Assembly (NCBI GenBank): GCA_041398245.1
Contig: JAWKVC010000017.1
Coordinates: forward strand, 3,028-67,027
Reading direction: 5' to 3'
Origin: UBA7672 sp041398245
Lineage (GTDB): Bacteria; Pseudomonadota; Alphaproteobacteria; Caulobacterales; Hyphomonadaceae
Length of the DNA stretch: 64,000 bases
Made by a program: the position numbers and the translations under genes. The notes beneath the pieces are model-generated. The model did not search any database. It was not told the origin of the DNA and worked only from the letters and a program-made list of their open reading frames with translations. Positions 23,815-32,939 of this stretch are shown here, one piece after another (positions within the stretch are counted from its first letter, which is position 1; every line of letters begins with the position of its first letter).

Positions 23815-25098
23815 TCAGTGATGCGTCTTCTTCCACGCCGCCGACTGTTTCGCGAGGATATCAACAAGGTTGCCCATCGCGATGTTGGCGTCGTTGAGAT
23901 GCAGGCCCCAGCCCGGATCGGGCTTGCCGTTCGCCATCACGTCCGTGCCGGGATCATCAATGCGCGGATCGTTCGGATCGGCGTTGAATGTCACCTTCAG
24001 ATAGTGGTGGTTGCCCTCGTGCACGCACTCGGTTGTGGTCAGGCCCGGGGTCACAACGAAAGGCGTCGTGATCTGCTTGCCGGTCACCCAGGTCTTGTCG
24101 GCTGTGGACCAGTAGGCTTTCGCTTCCGCCGCGCCGCCGCCCAGCGCCGCCGGGTTGGCGCAAACCGCTTCCATGTCGCCGCGCTCCAGGCCGAACATCG
24201 CCTGCGGCGAGGGCGGCACGGTCGACCGGAAAGACGAGAAAGAAATCGCGCAGCCCGTCTGGTCGGCCGACTTGCACGCCGGAATGTGCTTGAAGGTGCC
24301 GCCAACGTCCTGGCCCTTGGGCGCCATCAGCGAGAAGCCCATCACGATGGCGGAAACGAGCTTCTCCTGCGCGGGCTGACCGTCCACCTTGGATGAGATC
24401 AGGCGCATGATCTGGCCCGAGCCCTGGCTGTGGCCGAGAATCACGACGCCACGGCCCTTGTTCTCGTTGGCCATATACCAGTCCCAGGCGTCATCGACGT
24501 CGTTGTTGGCGTCGGCCGGCGTGCCGCGTTCAGGCACAGCGCCGCTGCCCGACATACGGGCGCGCAGGGCGCCGAGCGAGAACTGCCGGTACATCGGCGC
24601 GAAGATGCGGCACTGACTGCCAAGCCGCGCGACTTGCGCCTTCACGACATTGAGTTCTTCCGGCCCCGGTACGAGATCGGATTGCGTAAACGGATCCAGC
24701 GACACGGTCGGATAGATGTAGAAACAATCGATCGGCGCGTTCGGGTTGCTGGTGAACTTTTCGAGCGTTGTCGATCCATCCGCCTTCACGACCGTCGCGT
24801 CCATGTTCACCTCGCACGCATTGTTGGCGATACCCGGACGGCAAAGCCAGTGCGCGGGGACGGAATAGTCGGTGCGGCCCGATGCAGCCGGCGTGACGGC
24901 GACCGCCGGCGTCGCGGCTGGCGCGGCCGGCTTTGCGGCGGGCGGGTTCGGCGCCTGCGGCGCCAGTGTCGGCGACATCGTCGGGTGAATCGGAATCTGC
25001 GGCGCAGCTCTGGAATGATCCGGGGCAAACAGCCCGCACCCTGTCGCCAGCAGGATGGCGGCAGCCATCGCGGCGCCAGCCTTCAGTCGGTGTTTCAT
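23815..25098 (-). CDS. DUF3089 alpha/beta-hydrolase lipoprotein
   Basis: The 427-residue protein has a lipoprotein signal (MAAAILLATGC) and a Pro/Ala-rich linker (about 30-75). The DUF3089 domain follows, with DCFYIYPTVSLDPFTQSDL, IFAPMYRQFSLGAL and the nucleophile elbow GVVILGHSQGSGQIMRLI, then FSLMAPKGQDVGGTFKHIPAC. Family members are lipase-like serine hydrolases of unknown substrate. Near the C-terminus ECVHEGNHHYLKVTF may supply the catalytic His. The start follows GGGAGAG. It is expressed alone, ending at a clear terminator. Confidence 0.85.
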   Translation of the reverse strand: MKHRLKAGAAMAAAILLATGCGLFAPDHSRAAPQIPIHPTMSPTLAPQAPNPPAAKPAAPAATPAVAVTPAASGRTDYSVPAHWLCRPGIANNACEVNMDATVVKADGSTTLEKFTSNPNAPIDCFYIYPTVSLDPFTQSDLVPGPEELNVVKAQVARLGSQCRIFAPMYRQFSLGALRARMSGSGAVPERGTPADANNDVDDAWDWYMANENKGRGVVILGHSQGSGQIMRLISSKVDGQPAQEKLVSAIVMGFSLMAPKGQDVGGTFKHIPACKSADQTGCAISFSSFRSTVPPSPQAMFGLERGDMEAVCANPAALGGGAAEAKAYWSTADKTWVTGKQITTPFVVTPGLTTTECVHEGNHHYLKVTFNADPNDPRIDDPGTDVMANGKPDPGWGLHLNDANIAMGNLVDILAKQSAAWKKTHH

Positions 25099-25182
25099 TG
25101 CAGTCTCTCCCTCGCATCGTTGTTATGTTGATTGCGGCGCAATCTGCCGCCGCAAGGGAAAGCTTGTCCAGCGATTGCTGGC

Positions 25183-26124
25183 TCAACCTGGCGTGACTGC
25201 GTCGCAGCTCGACATCTGAGTTGAGCGGACCGCTGCGGCGCGGGGGTCATCTTCGCCCACGATATGGGCGGAGAAGGTTCGGTTCTCTGTCGAGGCGAAC
25301 AGGTCTTCCAGCGGACCCGCTGCGCTCTCCACCATGAACACATCGACATGCGCGCCCTTGATGGCGCCGCCGCGATCGCCGGCGAAGAGATAGCCGTCAT
25401 GCACATAGTCGCGGCCGTCGATCCGGAATGCGCGGCCGCGGAGGTCGGGCACGAATACGACAGACTCGAGCGGGATCACATCAGGATCGACCGCGATGGT
25501 GCGGAAAGGAACAAGCGGATGGTTGCGCACGCCGCAGCCGAGTGGATGGTTCACGCGCATGAAGCGGGCGCGTCGCGTCGCGGCCTTCACCGTGCCGGAA
25601 AGGTCGCCCAGCCATTGATCGCAATTGGCCTGCTCCGGTCCGCGCGCGTCGACGAAGACATAGGCCGTCGATGTCTCGCCCTGCCGCACCGAAACCGATC
25701 CCTGAAGGGCCGCCTCGCACCAGTCGCGGTGCGTCAGCGGCGGAGAGATTGGCTGGCCGTCACGATCGAGCAGCGGGAAGGCGGCCGATATCGTCGCGAG
25801 CGCAGGCGTGATGCTCGGCGTGTGATAGTGCGTGGCCCACAATCTCAAATCCGGTCCGAGCGTCTGCTCATCCGGCGCAGCGAGCGCGAACGCCTGAGCC
25901 GCTTCCTCGAGTGTCATCACAGGCGACAGCGGCGTGGGCTCGCGTCCTGTCGTTGAAGCTGTGGCGCACGCTGTCAGCAGGCCAAGGATCGCATAGCTCG
26001 CCTGACGTGGCATGCGTCGCCGTGGCGCCGCCGCAGCTTCAGGCGCAGGCGCGCACGCGACCACATCCGCGCCGCTGGGGGCGGGATCTGCCCTGAGGCC
26101 CAGGATCGCGTTGAGTTCTTTCAT
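25183..26124 (-). CDS. 3D-domain (MltA-like) exported protein, first of a tandem pair
   Basis: This protein (313 residues as drawn) has a double-psi-beta-barrel 3D domain at the C-terminal half, as in MltA and resuscitation-type transglycosylases: FRTIAVDPDVIPLESVVFVP, YVHDGYLFAGDRGGAIKG and HVDVFM. Upstream LWATHYHTPSIT and SPPLTHRDWCEAALQGSVSV are shared with the neighbour. The usual DTGG of the 3D motif is DRGG here. The true start may be the ATG at 26013, which begins MPRQASYAILGLLTACAT, a lipoprotein signal; the 37-residue extension lacks a ribosome site. It lies 56 bases after its paralogue and in the same direction. Confidence 0.78.
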   Translation of the reverse strand: MKELNAILGLRADPAPSGADVVACAPAPEAAAAPRRRMPRQASYAILGLLTACATASTTGREPTPLSPVMTLEEAAQAFALAAPDEQTLGPDLRLWATHYHTPSITPALATISAAFPLLDRDGQPISPPLTHRDWCEAALQGSVSVRQGETSTAYVFVDARGPEQANCDQWLGDLSGTVKAATRRARFMRVNHPLGCGVRNHPLVPFRTIAVDPDVIPLESVVFVPDLRGRAFRIDGRDYVHDGYLFAGDRGGAIKGAHVDVFMVESAAGPLEDLFASTENRTFSAHIVGEDDPRAAAVRSTQMSSCDAVTPG

Positions 26125-26180
26125 GCAATAGCGAAATCGGCAGAGGTGTTACCGGACCGTTACCGCGTCTTCCAGAGGCG

Positions 26181-27071
26181 TCAGACCGGGTTGGTCGTCC
26201 GGCGCTTGCGGCCGGGGCCATCCGTGTCCTTGCAGACCTCGTCGGCGGCGTCCTTCAGCGCGATAGCCGCCGGATGCTTCGGGTCGACGAAATAGGCTTC
26301 GAACGTGCCGCGCGGGCTGGAGCGCACGATATCGGGGAAGGGATCGACCGCTGCGTCGGCGACGAACATGTCGATATGGTTGCCCTCGATGGCGCCGCCT
26401 GTGTCGCTGGCGATCACATAGCCATCATGCGTGAAGAACTCGCCGGCATTCCAGAACGTCTTGCCGCGCAGCTTGGGCACGTAGAGCACCGTGCCCATTT
26501 TGATCTTGGAACGATCCACCGCGATCGTGCGGAACGCCATCAGCGGGATCACGCGCACATCGCAGGCTTGCGGATGATGGAACTCGACAAAGCGCGCCCG
26601 GCGCGTGGCCGATTTGATGCCCGCCGACAGGTCGCCGAAATACTTGTCGCACACAACCTGTTCGGGGCCGCGGCTATCAACGAACATGTAGGCCGTCGGC
26701 TTGTCCTTGCCGTTATGGACCCACACCGAGCCCTGCATGGCGGCGTTGCACCAGTCCTGGGTCGAGAGGGGCGGAGACACCGGCGAGCCGTTACGGCCCA
26801 GAAGCGGCTTGGCCGACACGCTGGTCCACGACGGACGCACGGTTGGCATATGATAGTAGGTCGCCCACAGCTTGGTCTTCTTCTTCGCCGGCAGTTCGGC
26901 GTCGGCGGGCGCGTCCAGAAGGAAGTTCAACGCCTGCTGCGTGGGATGCAGCTCCGCGCGTCCCAGCGTGATGTTGACTTCAGTGGAGGCGAAGGCTGAG
27001 CGGAGTTGCGGGCCAAGCAGCATGATGCCGCCAACGACAACCAACACCAGGGCGAGGAGCAGTTTTTTCAT
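26181..27071 (-). CDS. 3D-domain (MltA-like) exported protein, second of a tandem pair
   Basis: The 296-residue protein has an N-terminal signal or anchor helix (KKLLLALVLVVVGGIMLLG) and the same architecture as its downstream paralogue: KLWATYYHMPTVRPSW, SPPLSTQDWCNAAMQGSVWV, TAYMFVDSRGPEQVVCDKYF and FRTIAVDRSKIKMGTVLYVP. The 3D core is HDGYVIASDTGGAIEGNHID, here with the canonical DTGG. The likely role is peptidoglycan binding or cleavage in the periplasm, but the catalytic-domain insert of MltA is absent, so activity is uncertain. The C-terminal tail is highly basic (GRKRRTTNPV). Confidence 0.8.
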   Translation of the reverse strand: MKKLLLALVLVVVGGIMLLGPQLRSAFASTEVNITLGRAELHPTQQALNFLLDAPADAELPAKKKTKLWATYYHMPTVRPSWTSVSAKPLLGRNGSPVSPPLSTQDWCNAAMQGSVWVHNGKDKPTAYMFVDSRGPEQVVCDKYFGDLSAGIKSATRRARFVEFHHPQACDVRVIPLMAFRTIAVDRSKIKMGTVLYVPKLRGKTFWNAGEFFTHDGYVIASDTGGAIEGNHIDMFVADAAVDPFPDIVRSSPRGTFEAYFVDPKHPAAIALKDAADEVCKDTDGPGRKRRTTNPV

Positions 27072-27176
27072 ACGATTCCCGGCTGCCGCCCCGTGCCCTG
27101 CAGAAGCCTTCGAACTTGGGCGAGATCATGGCAGGTTCAACCGTCGGGTGCAATCGGTCGCAGCCGCAGCTTGCGG

Positions 27177-27617
27177 CTAAATCGGCGGCGGCTGTCGCGG
27201 CGTTGATGGCAGCGCGGGGTCGTGATGCGCCCATGCCGGAGCCGAGTCCTTCCAGATGTTAAGCGTCGGTCTGGCGATCGACGTGTCGTCGAGTGTCCCC
27301 GCGCGCAGGATGATGAGGTGAGGGCGGGCCTCCGACGCGCTGGTCATGGGCGTTCCGCAGGTCACGCAGAAGCTGCGGACCATGCGGTTGCCGGAGTCCG
27401 CGACCGAAATGAATTGCGTCAGGGGGCCGGTGATCGTCACCTTGTCGAGCGGGAAGACGACGTTCACCGTCGCCGAGCCTGAAGCCCAGTACTGGCAGAC
27501 GCGGCACCAGCACTGCCGCACCATCATGGGTTGCGCCTCAACGCTGTAGCGCACTGCGCCGCACAGGCATCCGCCTGTCACGGGGTGATCTGTCACTGGT
27601 TGAGGTGTGCCGGTCAT
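27177..27617 (-). CDS. GFA/CENP-V-type zinc protein
   Basis: The 146-residue protein has the glutathione-dependent formaldehyde-activating (GFA) fold: GGCLCGAVRYSVE, QCWCRVCQYW and FCVTCGTPMT supply the seven zinc-binding cysteines of the family. Most relatives are uncharacterised; a true glutathione-formaldehyde adduct activity is documented only for Gfa itself. The start follows GGGAGGGCGG. The Pro-rich tail (STPRQPPPI) is unstructured. Neighbours give no functional clue. Confidence 0.85.
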   Translation of the reverse strand: MTGTPQPVTDHPVTGGCLCGAVRYSVEAQPMMVRQCWCRVCQYWASGSATVNVVFPLDKVTITGPLTQFISVADSGNRMVRSFCVTCGTPMTSASEARPHLIILRAGTLDDTSIARPTLNIWKDSAPAWAHHDPALPSTPRQPPPI

Positions 27618-27677
27618 TCCGCCCTCCCGCTTTCGCCAAGGACTAGCGGCTCAGCCGCTCTCCGGCCAGCGCAGGCG

Positions 27678-29321
27678 TCAGGCTGCGGCGACCTTCTGCT
27701 TCTGGCGAGGATCCATGCAGGCGGCGATCCGCGTCAGCAGCAGGCGCCTGTCGATGGGCTTGGCGACATAATCGGTCATCCCCATCGCCACGAAGCGCTC
27801 GCGGTCGCCTTCCATGGCGTCCGCGGTGAGGGCGATCACCGGCAGGTCGCGCCAGGGCTGATCCGACGCACGGATGCGGCGGATCGCTTCGCAGCCATCC
27901 ATCGCCGGCATATGAACATCGAGCAGCACGATGTCGAACGCCTCGCTGGCAAGCCGGTCGAGCGCTTCCGCGCCATTCACGGCTTCAGTAACGGTCGCGT
28001 GGATTGACGCCAGGAACAGCCGGACAACCTGACGATTCACGCTGTTGTCGTCGACCAGCAGGACGCGCAGGGGACGCGATGGCGTCCAGTTCGTTTCGGT
28101 TTCGGCGGCGGGCGTCGGGGCCGGACTTGCGGCGCCGCTCGCAGCCTCGTCCGCCGCAAACGTCATCGTGAAGGTCGAGCCCTCGCCGGGCGCGCTTTCG
28201 GCGGAGGCATCGCCGCCCATCATCCGCAACAGGCGGCGTGTGATCGCCAGCCCCAGTCCGGTGCCACCGAACCGGCGGGTGATCGATCCGTCTGCCTGCG
28301 TGAACGGCGTGAACAGATTGGCGAGCGTATCGGCGCTCATGCCGATGCCGGTGTCCTTCACGGAAATGGCGACGGCAGGTTTGCCTTCGGCGCTGCGCCG
28401 GATGCGGCAGCCGATCTCGATCCGGCCCTGATGAGTAAACTTCACGGCGTTGGAGATCAGATTGCCGATGCACTGGTGTACGCGGACCGGATCGTATTTC
28501 AGGCGCGCCGGCAGATCGGCCGGAAGATCCAGCACCATCTCCAGTCCCTTGTCGCGCGCCTGCGGCGCAAAGAGACGGAAGACACGGTTGATTGTCGCCC
28601 GCAGATCGCTTTCGACGGGCTCGATCGCCAGCTTGCCAGCTTCGATCTTCGACAGGTCGAGAATGTCGTTCAGCAGTCCGGTCAGCGTCTCTCCCGAGGC
28701 GACGATCAGATCGACCTTCTCCTTCTGCCCCTCTGCCAGCGGCTCCTGCGCCAACGCCTGCGCCATGCCCAGAATGCCGTTCAGAGGCGTGCGGATTTCG
28801 TGGCTCATCGTCGCCAGGAAGTCGGACTTGGCCTGCGAGGCCCGGGTCGCACGCTCCGTTTCAGCCGATAGCTGCTGCGTGGCGGCCAGAAGCCGGGCGT
28901 TCTTTTCCTCAGCGACAAGCACGGACGCGCGATAGAGATCGAAGGCGCTCGCAACGCCAGCATAGCAGCCGTTTTCATCCGTCATCGCGACACCCTGCAG
29001 CAGGGCTTCGGGCGACATGCCGGCAATGAGGCGGCAAAGCTCTTCCATGGGCGCATCGATGCGCACGAGGCGCGGGTTAGCCTGCATCAGCTGCGCGATC
29101 GGGCGCTTGTCCCAAAGCTCGCGGCCGAATTTCAGCGAGAAGGATTGAAACAGCGCGTGGCGCGTGACGAGTCCGACGGGACGCTGATCGCCGTCGACGA
29201 CCGCGATGATGTGAAGATCCTCGTCCTGCTCGAAACGTCTGACGACGGCGCCGCCGGGCGTCGCCGGTCCCGCCGCTTCGATACGGCGGGCGATGTCGCA
29301 GGCAAACATACCCTCACTCAC
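27678..29321 (-). CDS. Soluble hybrid histidine kinase with CBS-like sensor and receiver
   Basis: The 547-residue protein lacks membrane helices. Residues 1-130 look like a CBS-pair module (LHIIAVVDGDQRPVGLVTRH, then GVAMTDENGCYAGVASAFDL), followed by a coiled coil. HisKA has its phospho-His in FLATMSHEIRTPLNG. The HATPase shows NLISNAVKFT, DTGIGM and FGGTGLGLAITRRL, and the C-terminal receiver has IVLLDVHMPAMDG with its Asp and YVAKPID. CBS domains often bind adenine nucleotides, so it may sense energy state; that is inference. From HisKA to the end it is a near twin of the kinase at 9.5-11 kb. The start is GTG with GGGGGGAG upstream. Confidence 0.9.
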   Translation of the reverse strand: MSEGMFACDIARRIEAAGPATPGGAVVRRFEQDEDLHIIAVVDGDQRPVGLVTRHALFQSFSLKFGRELWDKRPIAQLMQANPRLVRIDAPMEELCRLIAGMSPEALLQGVAMTDENGCYAGVASAFDLYRASVLVAEEKNARLLAATQQLSAETERATRASQAKSDFLATMSHEIRTPLNGILGMAQALAQEPLAEGQKEKVDLIVASGETLTGLLNDILDLSKIEAGKLAIEPVESDLRATINRVFRLFAPQARDKGLEMVLDLPADLPARLKYDPVRVHQCIGNLISNAVKFTHQGRIEIGCRIRRSAEGKPAVAISVKDTGIGMSADTLANLFTPFTQADGSITRRFGGTGLGLAITRRLLRMMGGDASAESAPGEGSTFTMTFAADEAASGAASPAPTPAAETETNWTPSRPLRVLLVDDNSVNRQVVRLFLASIHATVTEAVNGAEALDRLASEAFDIVLLDVHMPAMDGCEAIRRIRASDQPWRDLPVIALTADAMEGDRERFVAMGMTDYVAKPIDRRLLLTRIAACMDPRQKQKVAAA

Positions 29322-29747
29322 TCTACTCCCCCCAGTATACCCGACCGGATGCAGGTGTAGCCGACCGCGCTGAAAGCGGCGTGAATCCTGTGGCGGGCCC
29401 GCTCGGTCGGAGCGTGTTTTCTCGTGAATTTTTTATGTCGCTTATGCGACGATGAGGCCGTCCAGCTTGCCGGCTGGCATCTTGCCGCAACCCGACGCTG
29501 ATCGGCCTTCAGCGAACACAGGGATGATGCAGCCGTAACCACCGTTCCCTGCCACCGCTAGATTGCTTCGCTAAACAAAATCTTCGCGAGCTAACCCAAG
29601 GGAATGGCCGCGAACGTTGGGGCATGATGCCGTAGCGGCCGCCTAGATAGTGATTCACGCCCGTTACCGATTGGTCCAATCATCTCTCAGCGCTCCGGAG
29701 GGATAGCCAGGGTGCATAGAAAAAAGAAATCCAGGGAGGGAATGAGC
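29322..29747. promoter_or_regulatory. 426-bp divergent intergenic region before the TonB receptor
   Basis: No gene is supported here. The region is visibly less GC-rich than its surroundings in places (ATTTTTTATG near 29430, CTAAACAAAATC near 29573) and should hold the promoters of the hybrid kinase (left) and TonB receptor (right). It contains the small palindrome GTCGCTTATGCGAC near 29434-29447 and the operator-like GATTGGTCCAATC described separately. A 74-codon minus-strand frame across its left part has atypical codon use and no ribosome site. Confidence 0.5.
29669..29681. promoter_or_regulatory. Operator-like palindrome GATTGGTCCAATC upstream of the TonB receptor
   Basis: This perfect 13-base palindrome lies 67 bases before the receptor start. 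The TTGGTCCAA core resembles sites bound by FadR-subfamily GntR regulators, which often control substrate-specific TonB receptors. No such regulator gene is in the window. Confidence 0.4.
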
Positions 29748-32700
29748 ATGCTGACAAGCAAAAGATATCGGCGTGTGTCGGCGGCTGCGCTGGCGTTCGG
29801 AGCGTGGGGAATCCCCGCGGCGTATGCGCAGACCACGGAACAGCCGACGACCGTAGAGCAGGTGCAACCGGAGCAGCCGGAAGGCGAGACCCGCGACCGG
29901 GTCATCGTTACCGGCTCCAATATCGCAACGGCGGCGGAAGACGCGCCATTGCCAGTAGAAGTCTACACGGCCGATGAGTCGTTCAAACAGGGCGGCCAGA
30001 ACGCGCTTGAATTCACCAAGTCGCTGAGCGTCGTTGGCTCGACGTTGGGTGAGACCAACCAGTTCCAGGCGGGCTACGGCAATATCGGCGCAGCCACGCT
30101 GAACCTGCGCGGTCTTGGCGGCGGCCGCACGCTGACCATCTTCAACGGCCGGCGGTTCAGCGAAAACATCAACATGATCCCGCAGATCGCGCTGTCGCGA
30201 ACGGAGATTCTGAAGGACGGCGGCGCAGTGATCTACGGCGCCGACGCAACCGGCGGTGTCGTCAACTTCATCACGCGCGACAGCTTTGACGGTTTCATCG
30301 CCGACGCCGAATACAAGTTCATCGATGGATCCGATGGCGACTACAATCTCGGCATGTTGTGGGGAACCAATCTCGACAACGGCAACATCATGCTGTCGTA
30401 CGAGTTCTCACACCGCAGCGAACTCGATGTCCTTGAGCGTGACTGGACGGTGCACTCCTTCGCTGAGAACAGCACGCCCTGGGCGCCGTACCACAACTAC
30501 GCGACCTACATTCTCCGGCCCACGGATGCGACTGCGGGCCTCGCCCCCAACATCCCCGGCCTTGGCAGGACGTGGGGTCCGGTTGCTGACTGGGATCGCG
30601 CCGGCTCGGACTGCGAGAACTCCACGGGTCCGGTTCAGGGCATCGATACGACGTTGAGCGGACTGCCAGTCTGCTGGTGGAACTACATGATCCACACCTA
30701 CAACCTCGTCGAGGAGCAGGACCAGCATCGCGCCTACCTGCAGATCACTAACGACCTTTCAGATTCTGTCCGTTTCACCGGGCAGCTGTCCTACGGCAAG
30801 TCCAGCGTGCCGCGCATCGGCACGGTGGCCTCGTATCAGGCCAACGTTGGTCCGGGTCCGGGTTCGGGCACAGCCTTCCAGTACTATGTGCCGGCGACCA
30901 ACCCGTACTTCGCCGACTTCCTGACTCAAAACGCGGCCCAGATTCCAGTTCCCGCGGCTTACATCGCCGGCGCCGATCAGTTCCTGTCGATCTTCTTCGG
31001 TCCGTCTGGCGCGCCCCATCTTCCGTCGGGCGAGGGCACCATGCCTTCGACAGAACTCGAGAACTGGAACGCGGTTGCCGCTCTCGAAGGCGATTTCGGC
31101 GACATGGCCGGGGAATGGCTGAATTCGTGGAAAGTATCCGGCGCATTCAACTACGCCACCACAACCACTACGCTTCCGGATACGATCTCCCATCGTGTGC
31201 AGGATGCGCTCAACGGCTTTGGCGGACCGAACTGCAACGCGGCCGACCTCGTGCCTGACCGGTTCGATATGGCCTCCGTCGATCTCAACAATGACGGCAT
31301 TGTCACCAGCCAGGAATGGAATTCGGTCGTCGGCATTCAGAACCCGGCTGAGGCCGGCAAGAATGGCTGTCTCTACCTGAACCCGTTCTCCAGCAGCTAT
31401 CCCGCAAACGGCACGTTCGGCACGCCGAACCCACGCTACATTGCGGGTAATGACATCCCGCCCGAACTCTCTGCCTGGCTCTATGATGAGCGCTGGGAAG
31501 AGTCGGTCTCGACGAACCTCGTTGTCGATGCCCTGGTCTCAGGCGGTACGCCGCTTGAACTGCCCGGCGGCAAGGTGGCGTGGGCGGCCGGCGGCCAGTG
31601 GCGGCAGAGCGAGTTCCGCGACCAGATCCGCAGCGACTACATGGATCCGGATGTGTATCCGTGCGCATGGGCTGGCCAGCAGCCGGGCGACGTAGGCTGC
31701 GCGCCGACGGGACAATCGCCCTTCTTCTTCTTTGGCCAGAACAACCAGAGCCGGTCCGATCAGCAGCAATATTCCTACTTTGGAGAACTGCGGATCCCCG
31801 CGCTCGACAACCTCAACTTCCAGCTTGCCGCCCGCCGCGAGGAGTTCCCGCAATCGGGCCTCGGCTCCACCGTCTACAAGATCGCGGGCAAGTGGGATCC
31901 GGTTGACTGGCTGTCGCTACGCGGTTCGTTCGGCACCAACTATGCGACGCCGCCGGCCAGCTTCATCCCCGGCCAGATCTCAAGCGGCCTGTCGTTGATC
32001 GCCAACGCCGGCAACAAGTATCTGCGCGTGCAGACCGAAACCCTGAGCGGTGTGAAGCCGGAGACAGCAGAGGTCGCCAACTTCGGCGCCATCTTCTACT
32101 TCAGCAACCTGCCGCTCAACGGTTCGCTGCGGGCCAGCGTCGATTACTTCGACTTCAAGATTATCGACGAGATCAAGACGGTCAGCCACAACCAGATCCT
32201 GAACAGCGTCTTCGTGGGTGCGCGCGGGGCCAGCCAGCCGATCAACTGCTCGGCGCCGCTCATCGACCGGATCACCTTCATCAACGGTCAAGGCGCCTCG
32301 GGGTGCACCCAGGGCACCACGGTCGGCGACGATGTCACCAGCATCCGCTCGGTGCGCGGCAACGGCCCGGGCGCCCGCACAAACGGCATCGACTACGACA
32401 TCACGTATGATTTCGAAGCCTTGGGCGGGGACATGACAGCCTCGCTGACGGCGACGAACATCATGACGTACGAGATCGACGCCTTCGCGCTCAACGGCAT
32501 CGAACTCAGCCCCGCCGTCGACGGGCTTGGCTTCGCCAACTACTCGCGCGACGGGGACCTTGTGTCCGAGTGGCGCGGCAACGCCTCGCTCAACTACGCC
32601 ATCGGCGAGCACAACCTGCGCTACGTTGTGCGCTACATCCAGGGCGTGACTGACGACCGTTACGCCAATGTGGAGATCGACGACTTCATCACGTCGAACC

Positions 32701-32870
32701 TCTACTACCAGTACACCCTGCCGTGGGATGATGGTCTGACGCTTAGCCTGTCGATCGAGAACCTGACGGATGAAGATCCGCCGTTCACGATCCAGCAGTA
32801 CAGCTACGACCCGTTCATCGGGAACCCGCTGGGCCGCACCTACGAGATCGGGCTCCGCAAGACCTTCTAG
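29748..32870 (+). CDS. TonB-dependent outer-membrane receptor with an EF-hand-like loop
   Basis: The receptor (1040 residues from ATG 29748, GGGAGGG eight bases upstream) has a cleavable signal (AAYAQ), then a TonB-box-like RVIVTGSN. The plug domain (about 50-190) has NLRGLGGGRTLTIFNGRRF and GADATGGVVNFITRDSFDGF. A long 22-stranded barrel ends in GRTYEIGLRKTF with the terminal Phe needed for outer-membrane assembly. An insertion near residue 512-523 reads DLNNDGIVTSQE, a perfect 12-residue EF-hand loop. The protein is of the large Caulobacterales type that imports sugars or peptides; the ligand is unknown. It is monocistronic, with its own terminator. Confidence 0.93.
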   Translation: MLTSKRYRRVSAAALAFGAWGIPAAYAQTTEQPTTVEQVQPEQPEGETRDRVIVTGSNIATAAEDAPLPVEVYTADESFKQGGQNALEFTKSLSVVGSTLGETNQFQAGYGNIGAATLNLRGLGGGRTLTIFNGRRFSENINMIPQIALSRTEILKDGGAVIYGADATGGVVNFITRDSFDGFIADAEYKFIDGSDGDYNLGMLWGTNLDNGNIMLSYEFSHRSELDVLERDWTVHSFAENSTPWAPYHNYATYILRPTDATAGLAPNIPGLGRTWGPVADWDRAGSDCENSTGPVQGIDTTLSGLPVCWWNYMIHTYNLVEEQDQHRAYLQITNDLSDSVRFTGQLSYGKSSVPRIGTVASYQANVGPGPGSGTAFQYYVPATNPYFADFLTQNAAQIPVPAAYIAGADQFLSIFFGPSGAPHLPSGEGTMPSTELENWNAVAALEGDFGDMAGEWLNSWKVSGAFNYATTTTTLPDTISHRVQDALNGFGGPNCNAADLVPDRFDMASVDLNNDGIVTSQEWNSVVGIQNPAEAGKNGCLYLNPFSSSYPANGTFGTPNPRYIAGNDIPPELSAWLYDERWEESVSTNLVVDALVSGGTPLELPGGKVAWAAGGQWRQSEFRDQIRSDYMDPDVYPCAWAGQQPGDVGCAPTGQSPFFFFGQNNQSRSDQQQYSYFGELRIPALDNLNFQLAARREEFPQSGLGSTVYKIAGKWDPVDWLSLRGSFGTNYATPPASFIPGQISSGLSLIANAGNKYLRVQTETLSGVKPETAEVANFGAIFYFSNLPLNGSLRASVDYFDFKIIDEIKTVSHNQILNSVFVGARGASQPINCSAPLIDRITFINGQGASGCTQGTTVGDDVTSIRSVRGNGPGARTNGIDYDITYDFEALGGDMTASLTATNIMTYEIDAFALNGIELSPAVDGLGFANYSRDGDLVSEWRGNASLNYAIGEHNLRYVVRYIQGVTDDRYANVEIDDFITSNLYYQYTLPWDDGLTLSLSIENLTDEDPPFTIQQYSYDPFIGNPLGRTYEIGLRKTF

Positions 32871-32894
32871 GGCGTCCTGTCGCGCTCATGACTG

Positions 32895-32929
32895 CCCCGG
32901 CTGCTATCCGCAGCCGGGGTTTTCTTTTT
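32895..32929 (+). terminator. Rho-independent terminator of the TonB receptor gene
   Basis: CCCCGGCTGC (32895-32904) pairs with GCAGCCGGGG (32910-32919) around TATCC, followed by TTTTCTTTTT. It lies 25 bases after the stop codon and may also serve the convergent leuC. Confidence 0.93.
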
Positions 32930-32939
32930 GGGCTTCAGA

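Noticed and set aside
29318..29542. 74-codon minus-strand frame upstream of the hybrid kinase
   Set aside because: No ribosome site, atypical residue use, and it overlaps the kinase start.
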